A stretch of DNA of 5,067 bases from Candidatus Cloacimonadota bacterium (GTDB lineage: Bacteria; Cloacimonadota; Cloacimonadia; Cloacimonadales; TCS61): assembly GCA_021108055.1 (NCBI GenBank), contig JAIORR010000044.1:1-5067 (forward strand). Direction: 5' to 3'. A program made the position numbers and the translations under genes. This document shows positions 1 through 5,067 of the stretch, one piece after another (the first letter of the stretch is position 1; the number at the start of each line of letters is the position of its first letter). Under the pieces are notes generated by a model. It worked only from the letters and a program-made list of their open reading frames with translations, did no database searches and was not told where the DNA came from.

Positions 1-40
1 TGTTATCATTTATATTATTCAAGGAAATATATTGACGTAA

Positions 41-59
41 CTCGACCTGCCAGGTCGAG
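41..59. repeat. Perfect GC-rich palindrome (9-bp arms, 1-nt centre)
   Basis: CTCGACCTG (41-49), a single C (50) and CAGGTCGAG (51-59) form a perfect inverted repeat with 13 G/C bases out of 19, in strongly AT-rich surroundings. As RNA or single-stranded DNA it would fold into a 7-8 bp hairpin with a 3-5 nt loop. No T-run follows (the next bases are ATTAATTATATT), so it is a poor intrinsic terminator. It could be a dispersed intergenic palindromic repeat, a binding site for a dimeric regulator, or a 3' end-stabilising hairpin of an upstream gene. One frame ends in TAA at 38-40, immediately before it. The structure is certain; the role is not. Confidence 0.85.
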
Positions 60-84
60 ATTAATTATATTCCACATAGTAATT

Positions 85-90
85 TAAAAT
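85..90 (+). promoter_or_regulatory. Weak candidate -10 element upstream of trmO
   Basis: TAAAAT (85-90) matches five of six bases of the sigma-70 -10 consensus. The best partner 18 bases upstream is TTAATT (61-66), which matches the -35 consensus at only three positions. A better-looking TTGACG lies at 32-37 but is too far from this -10 and is separated from it by the 41-59 palindrome. The stretch is AT-rich enough for such matches to arise by chance, so this is only a candidate. Confidence 0.15.
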
Positions 91-109
91 AGCGACCAAG
101 CTGATCGCT
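91..109 (+). other. Imperfect hairpin in the trmO leader
   Basis: AGCGA (91-95) pairs with TCGCT (105-109). After one C.A mismatch, CA (97-98) pairs with TG (102-103), leaving a short AGC loop (99-101). The hairpin ends five bases before the GAGG ribosome binding site of trmO, so it could affect translation, but it is short and unremarkable. Confidence 0.3.
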
Positions 110-113
110 TTAC

Positions 114-117
114 GAGG
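114..117 (+). promoter_or_regulatory. Ribosome binding site of trmO
   Basis: GAGG sits five bases upstream of the ATG at 123. This supports that start over any other in the region. Confidence 0.7.
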
Positions 118-122
118 AAAAA

Positions 123-614
123 ATGAAAGAAATAACATTCAAACCAATCGGAATTATCCATTCACCTTTTAAAGAACCGGTAGGAATGCCTATCCAGCCG
201 GCAGGAGCCAAAGGAATAAAAGGAACTATTGAGATATTTGAAGAATTTAAAGAAGGGTTAAAAGACCTTGATGGCTTTTCTCATATTGTGCTTATATATA
301 ATTTTCATCTTTCAAAAAGCTTCAAATTGCTGGTTCATCCATATATGGAAAATAAGATAAGAGGTGTATTTGCCACCCGTGCTCCACGCCGTCCAAACCA
401 GATCGGAATGTCGATTGTACGACTTGATAAAATAGAAGATAACATTATGCACATTTCTAATGTTGACAGCATAGACGGAACTCCGCTTTTGGACATCAAA
501 CCGTTCGTGCCCGGGTTCGATTGTTTTGATATAGACAAGGATTCAAAGATCGGATGGTTGAAGAAAAGAGTGGAAAATGCAGAGAAACACAGGTCAGATG
601 AAAGATTTAAATAG
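123..614 (+). CDS. trmO: TrmO/TsaA-family tRNA (t6A37) N6-methyltransferase
   Basis: This is a 163-residue single-domain protein of the TrmO (YaeB/TsaA-like, UPF0066) family. The characterised member uses S-adenosylmethionine to methylate N6 of t6A at position 37 of threonine tRNA in the cytoplasm. Family marks seen here are an N-terminal PIGIIHSPF (8-16), LDGFSHIVLIYNFH (49-62), the signature GVFATRAPRRPNQIGMS (81-97) and DGTPLLDIKPFVP (118-130). The signature reads RPNQIG where many members have RPNPIG. The E. coli protein is about 235 residues and has an extra C-terminal domain; this one matches the shorter form typical of archaea and many anaerobes, so it is not necessarily truncated. The start has a good Shine-Dalgarno. 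The reading frame ends in two consecutive stops, TAG then TGA. Family membership is very secure; the exact tRNA substrate is inferred. Confidence 0.9.
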   Translation: MKEITFKPIGIIHSPFKEPVGMPIQPAGAKGIKGTIEIFEEFKEGLKDLDGFSHIVLIYNFHLSKSFKLLVHPYMENKIRGVFATRAPRRPNQIGMSIVRLDKIEDNIMHISNVDSIDGTPLLDIKPFVPGFDCFDIDKDSKIGWLKKRVENAEKHRSDERFK

Positions 615-761
615 TGAAAGAGATTACTTTCCGTCTTTTTTATTTTAACTGATCTCTTGAAAAAAATCGGAAAGTTGCTGAAACTTTACGAAAGCTACGG
701 GGAAGATTTTTCTTTGTATGAGATTTCGGAAAGTGTAGATAATATTTTTGATGAGAAATAA
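614..761 (+). pseudogene. Possible small gene (about 48 codons) broken by one extra base
   Basis: A GTG at 614-616 overlaps the trmO stop (TAGTG) and opens a frame reading VKEITFRLFYFN that stops at 650-652. A second frame is open from 618 to a TAA at 759-761, which touches the mutL ATG (TAAATG), and includes LLKKIGKLLKLYESYGED. The two frames differ by one base. Dropping one T from the T6 run at 636-641 joins them into 48 residues plus stop that exactly fill the gap. The joined product would have an amphipathic, lysine/leucine-rich first half and an acidic tail ending in NIFDEK. I recognise no family. It could be a decayed gene, a sequencing error at the homopolymer, a site of transcript slippage, or chance. 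If only the second frame is used, TTG at 657 or 675 are the only usual start codons, and neither has a properly spaced Shine-Dalgarno. Confidence 0.35.
618..675 (+). other. Two interleaved inverted repeats (possible pseudoknot)
   Basis: AAGAGAT (618-624) is complementary to ATCTCTT (652-658), and ACTTTCCG (626-633) is complementary to CGGAAAGT (668-675). The pairs interleave, which is the order of an H-type pseudoknot. The bases between 658 and 668 are almost all A. A second copy of CGGAAAGT at 727-734 could compete for the same partner. Arms this short can occur by chance, and the stretch may be coding, so a functional RNA is only a suggestion. Confidence 0.25.
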
Positions 762-2594
762 ATGGGAAAAATAAAGATTCTATCGGAAGAAGTTGCAAAC
801 CGCATTGCTGCGGGTGAAGTGATCGAAAGACCTGTTTCTGTGGTTAAGGAATTAGTTGAAAATTCTATAGATGCAGATTCTTCCAAAGTAATGATCACAA
901 TAGAAGATGGTGGGAAAAGATTAATCCGGGTTAGCGATAACGGCTGCGGTATGAGTGAGGACGATGCTCTTCAATGTTTTGAACGTCATGCTACCAGCAA
1001 GATACGAACAGTTACGGACATCTTCAGTATTTCGTCTCTTGGATTTCGAGGCGAAGCACTTTCCAGCATTGCCTCCGTTAGTCAATTGACCATGATAACC
1101 AGAAATAAAGAAAGTGACACTGCATCTAAAGTAGAATTTAATTCAGGCAGTCTGATAGATTTTTCTCAGGTTTCTGCGAATTCGGGAACAACGGTAACCA
1201 TCAGGAAAATATTCAGTAACATTCCTGCACGTAAGAAATTCCTGAAATCGACCCAGGTAGAGTTCAAACATATTCTAAATTACATTCATTATCAATCTGT
1301 TCTTTATCCCGGCATTCATTTCAAGTTTATTTCCGATGGAAGGGAAAAGCTGAACTATCCTGCTGTGAAAAATATTGATGAACGTCTGAAAGCTGTTTTT
1401 GGCAGCAACTTCCTGAAACAAGACCTGATAAAGTTAAATGCAAAAAGCGACAGGATAAAGTTGAGTGGATACATAAGCGGGTTGGAAGAGGATTCCGTTG
1501 GATTTGCAGATTACAGATACATTTTCGTTAACGGCAGGTTCATTAAAGATAAGATCATTTTTCACAGTATCAAATCTGCATACGAACCATTTATCAAGAA
1601 ACTGCGACTATTTCAGCAGGGAAAGACACCTCCGTATATTTTATTTTTAAATATCGAACCGAGCCAGGTAGATTTCAATGTTCATCCGGCAAAAATGGAG
1701 ATCCGCTTCGGTGATCCCGGAGCAATTCACAGTTTTGTGAAAACCTCCATTACTAATTCTTTATTAAAATATGAGGAAGAACGATTCGAGCAGATAAAAT
1801 CCAAACTATCTTCAAAAATAAAAACCGGAAAAGTAACAAAATTAGAATCAAGAATATTTGAGAAAAGAACAGATAAAAAACGATTCGGTGAAGTTAAGAA
1901 GGAATTGAAACAAATATATCAACCGGATATTTTCAGGAAGAAAACCGATTCTGAGAAACAGATTGAAGAGAGCGTATTAAAACATAAACCCAAGTTTTTT
2001 TTACGTCCGGAAGAAGATGTAATAAATCCGTGGCAGCTTCATCAAAGTTACATTTTTGTGCAGGTAGAAGATGGGTTGATGATCATAGATCAGCATGCAG
2101 CCCATGAACGGATAATCTATGAAAAGATACTTCACCGCATACATGGCGCTCCTGCTTCCACCCAGAAATTGCTTTTCCCGATAGTCATCGATCTTCCACC
2201 GCATCTCAGTCAGGTAATTCCTCAACTTATTTCCGAGAACCTGGAAATTTTTGATAAAGCAGGATTCACGATCAAAACATTCAGCGGGAATGCGATAGTG
2301 ATAGATGAAATTCCTATTGAACTGGAAGAGTGGGATGGGGGAGAGATATTTATAGAAATTATCAAGCAACTCGAAGAAGAATTTGAAGAAACCGAAGATT
2401 TTCGTGACAGCATCGCAAAGTCGGTTGCCTGTAAAGCCGCCATCAAAGCAGGAAAGAAGATGAATAAGAAAGAAATGCTGGCACTGATAAACGACCTCTT
2501 CGCCTGCGAAGTTCCATACTACTGTCCCCACGGTAGACCCCTTATTATCAAGATGCCTTTGAGTGATTTCGAGAAAAAGTTCAAAAGGATATGA
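762..2594 (+). CDS. mutL: DNA mismatch repair protein MutL (endonuclease type)
   Basis: This 610-residue MutL couples MutS mismatch recognition to strand cleavage. The N-terminal GHKL ATPase shows ELVENSIDA (30-38, with the catalytic Glu and Asn), DNGCGM (59-64), FERHATSK (73-80) and GFRGEALSSIASVS (94-107). The transducer domain follows, with VNGR (256-259) and DFNVHPAK (304-311, ATP-contacting Lys311). A charged, lysine-rich linker covers roughly 335-420. The C-terminal domain has the full nuclease motif DQHAAHERIIYE (443-454), ACKAAIKA (556-563) and CPHGRP (588-593), the metal-site elements of MutH-independent MutL. QKLLFP (468-473) fits the QxxLxP clamp-binding motif seen in Bacillus MutL. 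Length is normal for the family. Only a weak GAG precedes the ATG, but N-terminal alignment supports this start, and a stop codon directly upstream suggests translational coupling. A T8 run at 1995-2002 lies at the linker/C-terminal junction. Confidence 0.98.
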   Translation: MGKIKILSEEVANRIAAGEVIERPVSVVKELVENSIDADSSKVMITIEDGGKRLIRVSDNGCGMSEDDALQCFERHATSKIRTVTDIFSISSLGFRGEALSSIASVSQLTMITRNKESDTASKVEFNSGSLIDFSQVSANSGTTVTIRKIFSNIPARKKFLKSTQVEFKHILNYIHYQSVLYPGIHFKFISDGREKLNYPAVKNIDERLKAVFGSNFLKQDLIKLNAKSDRIKLSGYISGLEEDSVGFADYRYIFVNGRFIKDKIIFHSIKSAYEPFIKKLRLFQQGKTPPYILFLNIEPSQVDFNVHPAKMEIRFGDPGAIHSFVKTSITNSLLKYEEERFEQIKSKLSSKIKTGKVTKLESRIFEKRTDKKRFGEVKKELKQIYQPDIFRKKTDSEKQIEESVLKHKPKFFLRPEEDVINPWQLHQSYIFVQVEDGLMIIDQHAAHERIIYEKILHRIHGAPASTQKLLFPIVIDLPPHLSQVIPQLISENLEIFDKAGFTIKTFSGNAIVIDEIPIELEEWDGGEIFIEIIKQLEEEFEETEDFRDSIAKSVACKAAIKAGKKMNKKEMLALINDLFACEVPYYCPHGRPLIIKMPLSDFEKKFKRI

Positions 2595-3550
2595 TCCCGG
2601 TTATAACCATTCAGGGACCCACTGCTGTTGGGAAAAGTGCACTTGCTTTACAGCTTGCAGAAGAATTGAATTCCGAGATTATTTCTGCGGATTCACGTCA
2701 GGTTTACAAATTATTGAATATCGGCACCGCAAAACCTTCCAGAGAAGAACAGGAAAAGATCAAACATCACTTGATAGACATCGTCTATCCAGACCAGAAT
2801 TACAGTGCCGGAGATTTTGCAAAAGATGCTTTTCATGTTATTAAAAATTTAAATGAACATAATAAAATTCCAATTATTGTAGGCGGAACGGGATTCTATA
2901 TTCAATCTCTGGTGGAAGGTATATTTGATGCACCGGATATCTCACCGGAAATTCGCATAAATCTCAAACAAACTGCTATCGAGAAAGGAACTGAATTTCT
3001 ATATGAACGTTTGAAAAAGATCGATCCTGATTCTGCAGAACGTACAGAGCCAAACGATTTGAACAGGGTTATCCGTGCATTGGAAGTTTATGAAGCCACC
3101 GGAAAAACCATCACACAACATTGGCAGCAACAGGTTACCCATAAAAAGATCATTCAAGCTTTTAATATCTTTATCTCTGATGACAGGGACGCTCTTTATG
3201 AAAGGATAAATAAGCGGGTAGATGCAATGTTGGAAAAAGGGCTTCTACAAGAGATGAACGAACTCCTGAAAATAGGTTACGGAGAAAATGATCATGGAAT
3301 GAACACGGTTGGATACAAAGAATTATTTCCTTTTTTTTCTAAAGAGAAAAAACTGGAAGAATGCATCGAAGAAATAAAGAAACATACCCGAAATTATGCT
3401 AAAAGACAATTCACCTGGTTCAGGAAAATAGATTTTGATTTGACATTGCAGGTAAACAAGATTACTTTTTTAAATGTCTTGGAAAAGATTTTAGAGTTTT
3501 ACGAAATATATTCAGATAGGAGATGGGATGATCATTGCCAGAATAAATAA
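2591..3550 (+). CDS. miaA: tRNA dimethylallyltransferase MiaA
   Basis: MiaA transfers a dimethylallyl group from DMAPP to N6 of A37 in tRNAs that read codons beginning with U, forming i6A in the cytoplasm. The 319-residue length matches the family (about 300-320). Visible motifs are the P-loop GPTAVGKS (9-16), DSRQVYK (34-40, tRNA/DMAPP site), HHLID (59-63), GGTGFYIQSL (98-107), EPNDLNRVIRALEVYEATGK (153-172), TVGYKEL and, near the C-terminus, KRQFTWFRK. The ATG overlaps the mutL TGA in ATGA, so translation is probably coupled. The AAGGA just before it is only one base away, too close for a classical Shine-Dalgarno. The 3' end overlaps the next gene by 23 bases. A T8 run at 3331-3338 encodes part of FPFFSKE. 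No hfq follows, unlike the common proteobacterial order. Confidence 0.98.
   Translation: MIPVITIQGPTAVGKSALALQLAEELNSEIISADSRQVYKLLNIGTAKPSREEQEKIKHHLIDIVYPDQNYSAGDFAKDAFHVIKNLNEHNKIPIIVGGTGFYIQSLVEGIFDAPDISPEIRINLKQTAIEKGTEFLYERLKKIDPDSAERTEPNDLNRVIRALEVYEATGKTITQHWQQQVTHKKIIQAFNIFISDDRDALYERINKRVDAMLEKGLLQEMNELLKIGYGENDHGMNTVGYKELFPFFSKEKKLEECIEEIKKHTRNYAKRQFTWFRKIDFDLTLQVNKITFLNVLEKILEFYEIYSDRRWDDHCQNK
3518..3522 (+). promoter_or_regulatory. Ribosome binding site inside the miaA 3' end
   Basis: AGGAG lies five bases upstream of the ATG at 3528, within miaA codons. An ATG at 3523 in another frame stops after two codons. The isomerase frame upstream of 3528 reaches a TAG at 3492-3494 with no ATG, GTG or TTG between. 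The start at 3528 is therefore well fixed. Confidence 0.8.
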
Positions 3551-4379
3551 TTATGAAATAACCATAGATGAGTATCAGGCAGAATTGAAGCAGGTTCTTA
3601 CCAAACTTAAACTTGAGCAGCCAAATGATAAAGCAAAAAAAAGAGCACTCGAACAACTCATCGATGGCTGTCTTCTTCTTGAGGATGCAAAGAATTCCAA
3701 TACGGAAATTTCAAATGAGGAAATAGAGAACGAGTTCGTTGAATTTATGCTGGGTTGGGATTCTGAAGAAGAATTCAAGGAAATGCTTGAAAACAACGAT
3801 CTAAACGATGATATCATTAAAGAAAAAATAAAAAGCGAACTTCTAATAAAAAAATATATAAATATAACCTTCTCGTCGGATTGTCATATTCCAGTTAATA
3901 AATTAAATGAAGTTTACCTGGAAAATAAAAATTCATTCAGAACAAATGAGATGGTAAAAGCCTCTCATATACTTGTAAAAGGGAATTCCGAAACAAGTTT
4001 AAAAAAAATAAATGATATACGGAAATCAATTAAATGTACGGAAGATTTCAATAAAATTGCTTTAGAATGCTCCGATTGCCCGAGCGGCTATCAATGTGGA
4101 GACCTGGGGTATTTTGCTCGCGGAAAAATGGTTAAAGAATTTGAAGAGGTTGCTTTTGATCTGAAAGTGAACCAGATAAGTGAACCTGTAAAAACTAAAT
4201 TCGGATACCATATTATTATAAAAACAGATCATAAAAAAAGCAAAATAGCAGATTTAAATGAAGTTAAAGATGTACTGAAAGAAAGGCTTCAACAAATTGA
4301 TTCTGAACTTAGACTTATTCGTCGTATAAAAGAATTAAGAAGTAAGGCAGAGATCATTATAAATAGAGAAATGATGTAA
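3528..4379 (+). CDS. SurA/PpiC-like parvulin peptidyl-prolyl isomerase, apparently cytosolic
   Basis: This 283-residue protein has a SurA-type architecture. An N-terminal strand and helical chaperone segment (about 1-130, opening IARINNYEITIDEY) is followed by a single parvulin domain (about 140-235) and a charged C-terminal helix (about 240-283). Parvulin marks are KASHILVK (144-151, conserved His147), CPSG (184-187), GDLGYFARGKMVKEFEEVAF (191-210) and KFGYHII (224-230, conserved His228). Such enzymes interconvert cis and trans prolyl bonds and often act as chaperones. SurA and PrsA are exported, but no signal peptide or lipobox is present here and the start cannot be moved upstream, so a cytosolic role is inferred. 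The loop reads CSDCPSGYQCGDLG (181-194), with Cys where GGDLG usually begins. The gene overlaps miaA by 23 bases, indicating operon membership. Two A8 runs (3635-3642, 4001-4008) occur inside it. The specific client is unknown. Confidence 0.88.
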   Translation: MIIARINNYEITIDEYQAELKQVLTKLKLEQPNDKAKKRALEQLIDGCLLLEDAKNSNTEISNEEIENEFVEFMLGWDSEEEFKEMLENNDLNDDIIKEKIKSELLIKKYINITFSSDCHIPVNKLNEVYLENKNSFRTNEMVKASHILVKGNSETSLKKINDIRKSIKCTEDFNKIALECSDCPSGYQCGDLGYFARGKMVKEFEEVAFDLKVNQISEPVKTKFGYHIIIKTDHKKSKIADLNEVKDVLKERLQQIDSELRLIRRIKELRSKAEIIINREMM

Positions 4380-4390
4380 AATATCGTTTG

Positions 4391-4396
4391 AAGGAG
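4391..4396 (+). promoter_or_regulatory. Ribosome binding site of pdxJ
   Basis: AAGGAG lies six bases before the ATG at 4403, in the 23-base gap after the isomerase stop. It is the strongest Shine-Dalgarno in the window and fixes the pdxJ start. Confidence 0.85.
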
Positions 4397-4402
4397 AAAG
4401 TA

Positions 4403-5067
4403 ATGGCAGATCTGGGAATAAATATAGATCATGTTGCAACGCTCAGGCAGGCAAGATTAGGAATTGAACCAGAACCGGTTCAAGCTGCCGCAATTGCAGA
4501 ACAGAACGGAGCAGACCAGATAACAATTCATCTGCGGGAAGATAGAAGACACATCCAGGAAAGAGACCTGTATATCCTGCGGGAAACTATTCAAACCCGG
4601 CTTAACCTGGAAATGGCTGCCACTCCCGAGATGATACGAATTGCCAGAAATGTGAAACCGGATACGGTAACCCTGGTGCCGGAGAATAGAGAAGAGCTGA
4701 CAACCGAAGGTGGACTGAAACTGATAAAAACGCATAAAAAGCAGATAAGTGAATTGAAAGAAGTGGGAATCGAAGTGAGTGTGTTCATAGAGCCAGATCC
4801 TGATATGATATTATTTGCAAAAGATATCGGTGCCGACGCAGTGGAAATCCACACAGGTAAATATGCGAATCTGAATGATAAAATCGAAATTGAAAAAGAA
4901 CTAAAAAGAATTTACGAAGCAGCAAAAGTGATCAAGGAAACCGGAATGAGAATCGTTGCCGGTCATGGATTAAACTATCACAACGTTCAAAAACTGGTTA
5001 AAATGAACATTTTCGAAGAATATAATATCGGACACAGTATTCTTTCCCGAGCTGTTTTTACCGGATT
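4403..5067 (+). CDS. pdxJ: Pyridoxine 5'-phosphate synthase PdxJ (3' end cut by window edge)
   Basis: PdxJ condenses 1-deoxy-D-xylulose 5-phosphate with 3-amino-2-oxopropyl phosphate to give pyridoxine 5'-phosphate, the last ring-forming step of DXP-dependent vitamin B6 synthesis in the cytoplasm. The 221 complete codons visible carry GINIDHVATLRQAR (5-18), ITIHLREDRRHI (40-51), NLEMA (68-72), VTLVPENREELTTEGGL (89-105), VSVFIEPD (125-132), VEIHTGKYA (147-155), AGHGLNYHNV (186-195) and NIGHSILSRAVFTG (208-221). His43, Glu70 and His188 match the catalytic residues His45, Glu72 and His193 of the E. coli enzyme by motif. The family is about 240 residues, so roughly 20 are missing beyond the window; the truncation is an edge effect. 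The TIM-barrel sequence is otherwise ordinary and looks active. Confidence 0.98.
   Translation, partial: MADLGINIDHVATLRQARLGIEPEPVQAAAIAEQNGADQITIHLREDRRHIQERDLYILRETIQTRLNLEMAATPEMIRIARNVKPDTVTLVPENREELTTEGGLKLIKTHKKQISELKEVGIEVSVFIEPDPDMILFAKDIGADAVEIHTGKYANLNDKIEIEKELKRIYEAAKVIKETGMRIVAGHGLNYHNVQKLVKMNIFEEYNIGHSILSRAVFTG

Noticed and set aside
32..37. TTGACG as the -35 element of a strong promoter
   Set aside because: No -10-like hexamer lies 16-18 bases downstream; that space is occupied by the palindrome.
41..71. Palindrome as a Rho-independent terminator
   Set aside because: The stem is strong enough, but the following bases lack a T-run, so a standard intrinsic terminator is not supported.
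1..87. Open frame from the window edge to a TAA at 85-87
   Set aside because: It reads through the palindrome as TRPARS, has no coding-like composition, and could be open by chance over 28 codons. A real upstream gene tail cannot be shown.
614..634. Similarity between VKEITFR here and MKEITFK at the TrmO start
   Set aside because: Six matching or similar residues could suggest a duplicated gene start, but the likeness ends there and is too short to separate from chance.
612..761. Stop-codon readthrough extending trmO through TAG TGA into the downstream frame
   Set aside because: The trmO frame is indeed open from 618 to 761, but it would need readthrough of two consecutive stops, and the TrmO domain is already complete at residue 163.
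2001..2531. 176-codon open frame on the minus strand
   Set aside because: It lies wholly inside the conserved C-terminal domain of mutL, its product shows no recognisable motif, and it has no separate operon context. It is a shadow of mutL.
2563..2844. 93-codon plus-strand frame across the mutL/miaA junction
   Set aside because: It overlaps the end of mutL and the P-loop region of miaA in another frame, and its product is a low-quality Cys/Arg-rich string. It is a shadow of the two real genes.
4457..4854. Two overlapping minus-strand frames under pdxJ
   Set aside because: Both lie antisense to highly conserved PdxJ motifs and have no recognisable domains.

Overview
This window is a compact, low-GC, single-strand bacterial gene block with every gene on the + strand. 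It holds, in order: a TrmO/TsaA-family tRNA methyltransferase, a short gap that may contain a damaged small gene, mutL, miaA, a parvulin-type peptidyl-prolyl isomerase without a signal peptide, and pdxJ, which runs off the right edge about 20 codons short of its usual end. The standard code with TGA as a stop fits every gene. A Gram-negative-type anaerobe, perhaps from the FCB/Cloacimonadota side of the tree, would fit three observations: pdxJ (the DXP-dependent vitamin B6 route), an endonuclease-type MutL, and AT-rich, lysine-rich coding. That placement is inference only; no taxonomic marker is present.

Layout. Positions 1-122 are non-coding as far as can be seen. They carry a striking GC-rich perfect palindrome (41-59), a smaller imperfect hairpin (91-109) and the ribosome binding site of trmO. 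trmO spans 123-614. Positions 614-761 look like a 48-codon gene interrupted by one extra base in a T6 run. If one T is removed, a frame runs from a GTG overlapping the trmO stop to a TAA that touches the mutL start. mutL (762-2594) and miaA (2591-3550) overlap by 4 bases. miaA and the isomerase gene (3528-4379) overlap by 23 bases. pdxJ begins at 4403 after a 23-base gap with a strong Shine-Dalgarno. The tight packing indicates one operon from at least mutL to pdxJ, probably including trmO.

How the genes relate. mutL-miaA is a widely conserved gene pair in bacteria, but the hfq that often follows in proteobacteria is absent here and a cytosolic folding enzyme takes its place. TrmO and MiaA both act on adenosine 37 of tRNA, next to the anticodon, on different tRNA sets, so two A37-modifying enzymes flank the mismatch repair gene. 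MutL has the intact nuclease motif and a candidate sliding-clamp-binding motif expected in organisms without MutH. PdxJ supplies pyridoxine 5'-phosphate. The genes are mostly ordinary housekeeping; the least explained parts are the 614-761 gap, the 41-59 palindrome, and cysteine substitutions in the parvulin active-site loop. I see no convincing previously undescribed system here.
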